Notes under the pieces: generated by a model | Databases searched by the model: none | Seen by the model: the letters and a program-made list of their open reading frames with translations, nothing else | What the model was told of the DNA's origin: nothing | Assembly: GCA_000469685.2 (NCBI GenBank) | Contig: LS997567.1 | Location: 25,975,619-26,039,618, forward strand | From: Haemonchus contortus | Taxonomy: Eukaryota > Nematoda > Chromadorea > Rhabditida > Trichostrongylidae | Length of the DNA: 64,000 nt | Direction: 5' to 3' | In this document: positions 34,602 through 46,072 of the stretch, in pieces | How positions within the stretch are numbered: the first letter of the stretch is position 1 | Layout of the letters: each line of letters begins with the position of its first letter | Position numbers and translations under genes: made by a program

Positions 34602-34607
34602 TAATCA

Positions 34608-35303
34608 CAGCTTCCTCATCGCCAACGATCGTATGCTGGCAACAACGGACCAGTTGAATCCACAACGCAGACATTGCCCTCCGAAGGAACCCTAATACAG
34701 GGCGGAGCAAATGACTTGAGAAGTGTTGAGACATTCCCAACAAGAAACTACTATCAATAAATCATCCCCGCCAAAACCTGTCTAAATCTCCACAACCCGT
34801 GGTAGTGATACTCGTAGCCAAAAAACGAATTACTCTTCTAGGGATTTTTTTCGTAACTTTTTTTTGTTAAGACGGGCTGTCAAAGATCTGCGTGAGAGCT
34901 AGCTTCTGACTGAATTGTTTCGATATTCTAATATCTTGTCATTGCAGTAGCGATGCAAGTGTCTCATAAGATTGAAGAGTTATGAGCAAAACTTAGTATC
35001 GGACGGTAATAGTCACATTAAACATTTGACCGAAGATTCGTCCCCGTCTACTTAATGGCTTATAATGAACTTCAACTCATAACGCCGCTCCAAGGAGATT
35101 AAATATCAGTTCAAAGCCAAACTCTCCAATCTTGTGTATCTTTCGCATCGCGTGCTCGCCAAATAATGCTGGTACAGGCTGACCGAATTACCACGTTGTA
35201 CGCATGAAAATGGATAGCTGTACCTCCGAAAAATCTCCAAAAAACGGAGGATGAATTCTTCTGCAATTTCAGTAAAGTGCCTCAAGCATTACCGCAACAT
35301 GCA
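34608..35303. other. unassigned sequence before the microsatellite
   Basis: No coding or structural element recognised. It includes short homopolymer runs (T9 near 34858). Confidence 0.3.
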
Positions 35304-36326
35304 ACATACATACATACATACATACATACATACATACATACATACATACATACATACATACATACATACATACATACATACATACATACATACATACATA
35401 CATACATACATACATACATACATACATACATACATACATACATACATACATACATACATACATACATACATACATACATACATACATACATACATACATA
35501 CATACATACATACATACATACATACATACATACATACATACATACATACATACATACATACATACATACATACATACATACATACATACATACATACATA
35601 CATACATACATACATACATACATACATACATACATACATACATACATACATACATACATACATACATACATACATACATACATACATACATACATACATA
35701 CATACATACATACATACATACATACATACATACATACATACATACATACATACATACATACATACATACATACATACATACATACATACATACATACATA
35801 CATACATACATACATACATACATACATACATACATACATACATACATACATACATACATACATACATACATACATACATACATACATACATACATACATA
35901 CATACATACATACATACATACATACATACATACACATACATACATACATACATACATACATACATACATACATACATACATACATACATACATACATACA
36001 TACATACATACATACATACATACATACATACATACATACATACATACATACATACATACATACATACATACATACATACATACATACATACATACATACA
36101 TACATACATACATACATACATACATACATACATACATACATACATACATACATACATACATACATACATACATACATACATACATAATACATACCATACA
36201 ATACATACATACATACATACATACATACATACATACATACATACATACATACATACATACATACATACATACATACATACATACATACATACATACATAC
36301 AATACATACATACATACATACATACA

Positions 36327-36357
<31 letters not shown>

Positions 36358-36414
36358 CATACATACATACATACATACATACATACATACATACATACAT
36401 CATACATACATACA

Positions 36415-36445
<31 letters not shown>

Positions 36446-39400
36446 CATACATACATACATACATAATACAATACATACATACATACATACATACATACAT
36501 ACATACATACATACATACATACATACATACATACATACATACATACATACATACATACATACATACATAACATACATACATACATACATACATACAACAT
36601 ACCATACATACATAATACATACATACATACATCATACATACATACATACATACATACATACCATCATACATACATACATACATACATACATACATACATA
36701 CATACATACACATCTACAACACATACATACATACATACATACATACATACATACATACATACATACATACATACATACATACATACATACATACATACAT
36801 ACATACATACATACATACATACATACATACATACATACATACATACATACATACATACATACATACATACATACATACATACATACATACATACATACAT
36901 ACATACATACATACATACATACATACATACATACATACATACATACATACATACATACATACATACATACATACATACATACATACATACATACATACAT
37001 ACATACATACATACATACATACATACATACATACATACATACATACATACATACATACATACATACATACATACATACATACATACATACATACATACAT
37101 ACATACATACATACATACATACATACATACATACATACATACATACATACATACATACATACATACATACATACATACATACATACATACATACATACAT
37201 ACATACATACATACATACATACATACATACATACATACATACATACATACATACATACATACATACATACATACATACATACATACATACATACATACAT
37301 ACATACATACATACATACATACATACATACATACATACATACATACATACATACATACATACATACATACATACATACATACATACATACATACATACAT
37401 ACATACATACATACATACATACATACATACATACATACATACATACATACATACATACATACATACATACATACATACATACATACATACATACATACAT
37501 ACATACATACATACATACATACATACATACATACATACATACATACATACATACATACATACATACATACATACATACATACATACATACATACATACAT
37601 ACATACATACATACATACATACATACATACATACATACATACATACATACATACATACATACATACATACATACATACATACATACATACATACATACAT
37701 ACATACATACATACATACATACATACATACATACATACATACATACATACATACATACATACATACATACATACATACATACATACATACATACATACAT
37801 ACATACATACATACATACATACATACATACATACATACATACATACATACATACATACATACATACATACATACATACATACATACATACATACATACAT
37901 ACATACATACATACATACATACATACATACATACATACATACATACATACATACATACATACATACATACATACATACATACATACATACATACATACAT
38001 ACATACATACATACATACATACATACATACATACATACATACATACATACATACATACATACATACATACATACATACATACATACATACATACATACAT
38101 ACATACATACATACATACATACATACATACATACATACATACATACATACATACATACATACATACATACATACATACATACATACATACATACATACAT
38201 ACATACATACATACATACATACATACATACATACATACATACATACATACATACATACATACATACATACATACATACATACATACATACATACATACAT
38301 ACATACATACATACATACATACATACATACATACATACATACATACATACATACATACATACATACATACATACATACATACATACATACATACATACAT
38401 ACATACATACATACATACATACATACATACATACATACATACATACATACATACATACATACATACATACATACATACATACATACATACATACATACAT
38501 ACATACATACATACATACATACATACATACATACATACATACATACATACATACATACATACATACATACATACATACATACATACATACATACATACAT
38601 ACATACATACATACATACATACATACATACATACATACATACATACATACATACATACATACATACATACATACATACATACATACATACATACATACAT
38701 ACATACATACATACATACATACATACATACATACATACATACATACATACATACATACATACATACATACATACATACATACATACATACATACATACAT
38801 ACATACATACATACATACATACATACATACATACATACATACATACATACATACATACATACATACATACATACATACATACATACATACATACATACAT
38901 ACATACATACATACATACATACATACATACATACATACATACATACATACATACATACATACATACATACATACATACATACATACATACATACATACAT
39001 ACATACATACATACATACATACATACATACATACATACATACATACATACATACATACATACATACATACATACATACATACATACATACATACATACAT
39101 ACATACATACATACATACATACATACATACATACATACATACATACATACATACATACATACATACATACATACATACATACATACATACATACATACAT
39201 ACATACATACATACATACATACATACATACATACATACATACATACATACATACATACATACATACATACATACATACATACATACATACATACATACAT
39301 ACATACATACATACATACATACATACATACATACATACATACATACATACATACATACATACATACATACATACATACATACATACATACATACATACAT

Positions 39401-41236
39401 ACATACATACATACATACATACATACATACATACATACATACATACATACATACATACATACATACATACATACATACATACATACATACATACATACAT
39501 ACATACATACATACATACATACATACATACATACATACATACATACATACATACATACATACATACATACATACATACATACATACATACATACATACAT
39601 ACATACATACATACATACATACATACATACATACATACATACATACATACATACATACATACATACATACATACATACATACATACATACATACATACAT
39701 ACATACATACATACATACATACATACATACATACATACATACATACATACATACATACATACATACATACATACATACATACATACATACATACATACAT
39801 ACATACATACATACATACATACATACATACATACATACATACATACATACATACATACATACATACATACATACATACATACATACATACATACATACAT
39901 ACATACATACATACATACATACATACATACATACATACATACATACATACATACATACATACATACATACATACATACATACATACATACATACATACAT
40001 ACATACATACATACATACATACATACATACATACATACATACATACATACATACATACATACATACATACATACATACATACATACATACATACATACAT
40101 ACATACATACATACATACATACATACATACATACATACATACATACATACATACATACATACATACATACATACATACATACATACATACATACATACAT
40201 ACATACATACATACATACATACATACATACATACATACATACATACATACATACATACATACATACATACATACATACATACATACATACATACATACAT
40301 ACATACATACATACATACATACATACATACATACATACATACATACATACATACATACATACATACATACATACATACATACATACATACATACATACAT
40401 ACATACATACATACATACATACATACATACATACATACATACATACATACATACATACATACATACATACATACATACATACATACATACATACATACAT
40501 ACATACATACATACATACATACATACATACATACATACATACATACATACATACATACATACATACATACATACATACATACATACATACATACATACAT
40601 ACATACATACATACATACATACATACATACATACATACATACATACATACATACATACATACATACATACATACATACATACATACATACATACATACAT
40701 ACATACATACATACATACATACATACATACATACATACATACATACATACATACATACATACATACATACATACATACATACATACATACATACATACAT
40801 ACATACATACATACATACATACATACATACATACATACATACATACATACATACATACATACATACATACATACATACATACATACATACATACATACAT
40901 ACATACATACATACATACATACATACATACATACATACATACATACATACATACATACATACATACATACATACATACATACATACATACATACATACAT
41001 ACATACATACATACATACATACATACATACATACATACATACATACATACATACATACATACATACATACATACATACATACATACATACATACATACAT
41101 ACATACATACATACATACATACATACATACATACATACATACATACATACATACATACATACATACATACATACATACATACATACATACATACATACAT
41201 ACATACATACATACATACATACATACATACATACAT
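35304..41236. repeat. giant (ACAT)n tetranucleotide microsatellite, about 5.9 kb
   Basis: 35304-35932 is a perfect run. 35933-36720 contains 1-2 bp indels and a few substitutions (for example CACATCTACAACACAT at 36710). 36721-41236 shows no interruption that I can see, about 1,129 units. Because 4 and 3 share no factor, every frame on plus cycles Thr-Tyr-Ile-His and every frame on minus cycles Met-Tyr-Val-Cys. There is no stop in any frame, and an ATG occurs every 12 nt on minus. All long reading frames here (up to about 2,000 codons) are therefore artefacts, not genes. Confidence 0.98.
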
Positions 41237-42150
41237 GTATAAAAGTATAAATGTATGAATGTTCAAATGTATATAAATACATAAATGTATAAAACAATAA
41301 ATGTGTGAATGTATAAGTGCATTAATGTATGAATGTGTGTATGTATGAGTGTATAAATGTGTAAATGTATGAATATATGAATGCATGTCTGTGTAATTGC
41401 ATAAATGCATAGATGTATAAATGTATGAATGTATAAATCCTCTAATGTATAAATATGTGAATGCATGAGTGTATGAATGTATTAATGTATTAATGTATGA
41501 ATGTATAAATGTATGAATGTATGAATGTAGAAATGCATAATGTGTGAATGTATGAATGTATGAATGTATATAGGCATGAATGTATGAATGTATTATTAAA
41601 TGTATAAATGTATAATTGTATGAATATATGAATGTATGAATGAATAAATGTATAGATATATGAATGTAGAAATGCATAATGTGTGAATGTATGAATGTAT
41701 GAATGTATATAGGCATGAATGTATGAATGTATTATAAATGTATAAATGTATAAATGTATGAATGTGTGAATGTATGAATGAATAAATGTATAGATGTATG
41801 AATGCATAAATGTATGAATGTATAAATGTATAAATGTATAAATGCATAAATGTATGAGTGTATGAATGTGTAAATGTGTGAATGTCTAAGTGCATGAATC
41901 TATGAATGTATGATTGTCTAAATGCATAAATCTATGAATGTATGAATGTATAAATGTATAAATGTATAAATGTATGAATGTATAAATGTATGGATGTATG
42001 AATGAATGAGTATATGAAAATGTGTAAATGTGTGAATGTATGAAAGTATAAATGTATAATTGTATGTATGAATGTTTGAATGTATAAATGTGCGAATGTA
42101 TGAATGTATGAATGCATGAATGTATGAATGCATGAATGTATGATGTATGA
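41237..42150. repeat. diverged ATGTATRA-type minisatellite flanking the microsatellite
   Basis: About 900 bp of ATGT-ATAA/ATGT-ATGA octamer variants. The strand sense is opposite to the main tract: ACAT on plus up to 41236, ATGT-based after it, joined at TACATACATGTATAA. A longer unit is duplicated inside, 41521-41596 and about 41660-41735 (shared GTAGAAATGCATAATGTGTG and ATATAGGCATG), a period of about 139-140 bp. The open frames are low-complexity artefacts. Confidence 0.95.
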
Positions 42151-42400
42151 TTAGTTTCCATGTGTGACCGTAACATATGGCAAGATTATCAAAGAATTGC
42201 TGTATAATTTTCGCTGTGCGGAATGTTGCTTTTTATACGATCTTACCTCTTTATGCTTGGCTTTTCTTCTTACTTAGAGGCCGCGATCGATCGTCAGTAA
42301 ATCGGCATGACATTTTCCGCTAAATCACAGCGTATTATCGTATAAGTGCCGAAGCTGGCACACTCCTTGTTTGACATCATGCATTTTCCTGCTCACACGA
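42151..42400. other. unassigned sequence
   Basis: Unique-looking sequence between the minisatellite and the exon-like minus blocks. Nothing recognised. Confidence 0.3.
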
Positions 42401-42426
42401 AAAGCTGGAGCTAGATTTTTCTTCGT

Positions 42427-42795
42427 TCACATTCTTCTGTGCAGCTGTATCAATGAAGAATGCACCTGTATCAATGGCGAATATTGAAAGTTACTTAAAG
42501 TTGTAATTTCAAATGCGACCTTCCGCAACCCGTTAACACATTCTGATTTCCAGTGCTGATAATTTTTCAGTAGCTCCACGGTTTCCGTCTTCTCGCCTTT
42601 TAAGTAATCGGCTCCGAGTTCATGAACTTTCTGGGACTCTGAATTGCCCTTTTTTCCTTGCAACATATGCATGAATATATAATAGAAATCGGTGTCGTTT
42701 GCCCCATCGTGCGGAAATTTCCTTTGTCGTGATCCATTGACGTTGTCGTTACACAGAACGATTGCTGAGTTGAGTGGGAAGGAGCACTGTGATCT
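42427..42795 (-). CDS. exon-like block A of an unidentified gene or gene relic
   Basis: On minus, an open stretch from about 42795 reads CSFPLNSAIVLCNDN, HDGANDTDFYYIFMHMLQGK, VHELGADYLKGEKTETVELL, KNYQHWKSECVNGLRKVAFE, and stops at 42427. It is Lys/Glu-rich with an amphipathic pattern. I do not know the family. A related, shorter block lies at 43690-43960 on the same strand. The block is too long and well composed to be obvious noise, but no clean acceptor precedes it and no start codon is certain. Confidence 0.3.
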   Translation of the reverse strand, partial: RSQCSFPLNSAIVLCNDNVNGSRQRKFPHDGANDTDFYYIFMHMLQGKKGNSESQKVHELGADYLKGEKTETVELLKNYQHWKSECVNGLRKVAFEITTLSNFQYSPLIQVHSSLIQLHRRM

Positions 42796-43034
42796 CTAGT
42801 GTTTTTCAGGGTAAGTTTAATTACCTTGATTCGGTTATTTCTGGGAAGCATGGTTTGAATGTGCTGCAGTTTGCCGCACATAGATTGATTTTCGCTTGCG
42901 TATTTTTTGCTAGAATATGTGGAATATTCATCAAGAATGACATTTCTAGAATAAGCGCCTTTCCGTACTACTTTTCGCCTTTTTGCAAGTGTGACTGGAT
43001 ACCTACTTTGTCAAGCTTACCCTTTTTTTGCAAA

Positions 43035-43279
43035 TCACGCTTTTCGTCTGCAATGTTCGTATTCTTCTGATTTATTTCTCCCGGTCTGACAACTTGCAGT
43101 CGAGATTTTAGCAGCTATTTTGCTCCGATCAATTGCATGACTGCTTTGAATGTTGCATTTTTGCTTTCTTTCATTTTGACCTACGCAGCTTTCCCGACAT
43201 CTCAGTGTAACTTGCATGAAATCAACCCCGCCAATATCACATCCGTAAGTGGTTGTTCTGCCCTGCAGATACTGTTCCA
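43035..43279 (-). CDS. cysteine-rich exon-like block of an unidentified gene or relic
   Basis: On minus, an acceptor (CGCTCAG, ending 43280) is followed by an open stretch. It reads EQYLQGRTTTYGCDIGGVDF, LRCRESCVGQNERKQKCN, SQ and SCQTGRNKSEEYEHCRRK, with six or seven Cys, and ends at a TGA near 43035. A GTAAGC donor-like site lies just beyond, at about 43018. It sits between blocks A and B on the same strand, so all three could belong to one multi-exon gene. The function is unknown, and no family is recognised. Confidence 0.25.
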
Positions 43280-43689
43280 CTGAGCGGCACCGTATACTAA
43301 TTCATCGCTTTTAGTGCTTAGATTTGCTCGGAGAACGGTGTCTGTGAACGAACCTTTACCTTAATTCATTTTCGGCGTCTATATCACCCAACCATGATTT
43401 CGATACCCACATTTACCTTGTCTTTCCTTCAATATTTGTTTTGAGGCAGCGTTCTGATGATAAATGACAGAGAAGGTTATTGTGGACCAGTGATTCATAC
43501 GAGGCTCAAGTCGCCGCTACCGCTGAATTATGGAAGATTTGCCTCCAATAGAGATATGAAACTAGCATGCTCTTTTCTTTCCGTTTTTTTTTTCAGAGAT
43601 GCTGCCTTTCAGACTAATGGTCTGTGTTTTGGGAAAAGCACCGTGACAACTCTGAGTTTTGAGATATTTTACCAGTTAACCTGCTAGTT

Positions 43690-44014
43690 GATCTCACTTT
43701 CAGTGCTGTAACTTTTTTAGGAGTTCACTTCCCGCCTTCTTGATTCCTAACTCCTCGTCTTGTGGATTCGTTGCTGCAACCTCGTTAGCATTCTTCCTAG
43801 GATAGACGTATACCCTGTTGCTTCGCTTATCACGACTACGAAATTGAGTCTGCTTTCGGATATCGAAGAATGAACCTCTTGTCGTGTTGTTCTGCAAATT
43901 GTCATGATCCGCTTTCTTGTTTTCTGTAGGCGATTGTAAACGATTTCTCGCAAATTCTATCTGCTGTAATTGAATCATTAGCCTTGATGGACTCTTCCTA
44001 CCAAATGTATTCTT
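43690..44014 (-). CDS. exon-like block B, diverged paralogue of block A
   Basis: On minus it reads RSNRVYVYPRKNANEVAATN, then PQDEELGIKKAGSELLKKLQ, then a stop. Nucleotide and protein patterns (K-N...Q..ELG..K...ELLK..QH) line up with the end of block A at 42580-42520. The stop falls exactly where block A reads on (QHW in A; QH then TGA in B). The frame overlaps the left edge of the 44.0 kb repeat arm at its start. Probably a duplicated exon, possibly decayed. Confidence 0.25.
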
Positions 44015-44580
44015 ACAAGGGAAGGATACTTGGTCGCGGTGGCCATTCAAGATGAGATGTATATACCCGTAGGTGGTTTCGAACGCTGACCCCAAATCTG
44101 TGTTCCAAATCTGCGAAACGATTCTGGGAACAAAGTTACGGGTCCGGAGCCTCCCTGTGTATTACCACTGCGCTGAACGGATCACCGAGCCGTGCAAAGC
44201 CATTACCTGTGCAGTGGTGGCCTAGGGGATAGTGTGGTGGACTGATAGGCGTGACATCAAGGTTTGACTCCTTGATGCATAAGCTCGTTTTGCTTTTCTA
44301 TAAAATGCGTCCTAAACCTTTGCAAAACGTTTTTGGGCTCGATGTTGGGCATCTACATGGCTCCCTCACAATTTAGGACTCCGGGAAATAGTAATCCAGT
44401 AAAAATTTTTCTTACCACTACCGGCCGAATAGATGCATACGCCTCTATACCCTGGACAGTCGAAATGGTGTTTCGAGATCTTTGGCAGCTCCTCGCACTC
44501 ACGGTAGCCGGCGGTCGAATGACTCATCGGACCAGAGCCCTTCTTGGGAGAAATACGGTCCACAGATTCTAGGAATAGTG
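44015..44580 (+). repeat. dispersed repeat, left arm of an inverted pair
   Basis: From ACAAGGGAAGGATACTTGG (44015) to at least 44390 it is the reverse complement of 45690-46072 at high identity. Similarity continues more weakly to about 44580. Shared landmarks are CATTCAAGATGAGATGTATA, TAGTGTGGTGGACTGATAGG, AAATGCGTCCTAAAC and GGCATCTACATGGCTCCCTC. I associate this repeat with predicted hookworm proteins, which is recollection only. Confidence 0.85.
44211..44280 (+). other. tRNA-like segment (box A and box B) within the dispersed repeat
   Basis: TGGCCTAGGGG (44218-44228) fits the polymerase III box A. GGTTTGACTCC (44261-44271) fits box B (GGTTCGANTCC) with one change. Their starts are 43 nt apart, the normal tRNA distance. 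CAAGG-TTTGACT-CCTTG forms a T-arm. I cannot fold a convincing D arm or anticodon stem, so this is a tRNA-derived (SINE-like) segment rather than a tRNA gene. The right-arm copy reads GGTTTGGATCC at box B, and the 14.8 kb copy reads GTTCAAATTC. Confidence 0.45.
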
Positions 44581-45517
44581 TCCGCACTTTCGAAGTGGTG
44601 GTATAAGTTGACTGGCATTGTTGAAAAAATACGGTAAAACAATAGTCTATCGCTTTGTATGCACATATGTATAATTATCCGCTCATTCTTGAGGTAGACG
44701 CCCTTCAAGGAGCTCACTTATGAGGTAAACATGGTGATGCGGTGGGACATGGTACCACGGCTGTCCTCAAAGCCTGAATCCACCTATGAATTGTTTTGAG
44801 TTTCCCCTTATGAGCCTTCATTGTTGATTCGAAGCGGTATCCAGAGGAAATGATTGTTGTGCAATGAGACTCATTAATTAATTTTATGATACCTTATCCT
44901 TTTAACTTATCCGCTAATCTCCGTAAGAAGGCAGACCGACTCGCTCGTTTTGCACCTGATGGTTGCGACCACTTAATACATCGTAAGTTGTCGATCATAG
45001 ATTAATTCGAAAGCTCATGCTCTCTTAATTTCCGGGACGGCACTTTGTCGTGATGATACAAAACGTGTTTCTCATGCTCGAGGAGGTGCGGCTTCTTTTG
45101 AAACTCGAGCTATAGAAGACTATAGACTCTTCCACCAGTGCCATAAAATTAGGGCTCATGGGCCAGAGCACAAACTTGAGGGCTTCATTTCACTTCAGAG
45201 CCTCTATATCCCCACAAACATAGGAAGTTTCATTTGCGAAGCTACGCGTCCATCGTCGCTGTCCTCATCATGCGACCGGAGAGGACCATTGGGAAAGGAT
45301 CGTCTTTCACTAATTCGACTTCTCCGCAAAGGATGAAGGGCTTGTTTTCACAGTATCGATAGGCACGGTTAGGAACCACTTCATTACAGCCTCTTGGATA
45401 GTGTGTGTCTACATCATGCTACAAGAACGAAATTCCGCATCAAATATGATGACCCCACATCCATTCAGAAGCTTCGCTGGTGACGTGTTGGAGAGCGTTT
45501 GATCCGATGAATCATTT

Positions 45518-45651
45518 GAGCTCCTCCATTCGGGCAGAAGAGGAATTCTGAATATTTGCATAAATGAGCCCCAAAGGCTTCCTCCTTGAAGCCTTTGGGG
45601 CTCATTTATGCAAATATTCAGAATTCCTCTTCTGCCCGAATGGAGGAGCTC
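45518..45651. repeat. perfect 63-bp-arm hairpin with 8-nt loop
   Basis: 45518-45580 and 45589-45651 are exact reverse complements as far as I can check by eye, with loop CCTCCTTG. Outer bases are GAGCTCCTCCATTCGGGCAG. It lies at the inner edge of the right arm of the inverted repeat pair. It looks like a template-switch foldback. Confidence 0.95.
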
Positions 45652-46072
45652 CACCTCATTCGGCTGGTGAGAGGCAAAAAAAACTTGCCTCGTAATACCT
45701 CTCCAGTGTTCCTTATTTGTGAGGGAGCCCTGCAGATGCCCAACATTGAGCCCAGAAACGTTTTGCAAGCGTTTAGGACGCATTTTATGGAAAAGCAAAT
45801 GAGCTCATGCATCAAGGATCCAAACCTTGATGTCATGCCTATCAGTCCACCACACTATCCCCTAGGCCACCACTGCACAGGTAAGGGCTTTGCTCGGCTC
45901 GGTGATCCGTTCAGCGCAGTGGTAATACACAGGGAGGCCCCGGCCCCGTAACTTTGTTCCCAGAATCGTTTCGCAGATTTGGAACACAGATTTGGAGTCA
46001 GCGTTCGAAACCACCTACGGGTATATACATCTCATCTTGAATGGCCACTGCGACCAAGTATCCTTCCCTTGT
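45652..46072 (-). repeat. dispersed repeat, right arm of an inverted pair
   Basis: Reverse complement of the left arm. The outer end is at 46072 (CCTTCCCTTGT). The tRNA-like part is at about 45815-45885 on minus. The 1 kb between the arms (44580-45510) is not recognised. Confidence 0.85.

Noticed and set aside
35251..41716. Very long reading frames (up to about 2,000 codons on plus, 1,700 on minus) of Tyr-Ile-His-Thr or Met-Tyr-Val-Cys repeats
   Set aside because: They are the automatic result of a 4-nt repeat that contains no stop in any frame. No unique coding sequence is attached except a few codons of flank.
41237..42176. Minus-strand frames rich in His, Ile, Tyr, Phe and Ser (HSYIHTFIH-type)
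   Set aside because: Translations of the ATGTATRA minisatellite. Low-complexity artefacts.
44211..44280. A functional tRNA gene
   Set aside because: Box A, box B and a T-arm are visible, but no proper acceptor stem, D arm or anticodon stem can be formed. It is treated as a tRNA-like repeat segment.
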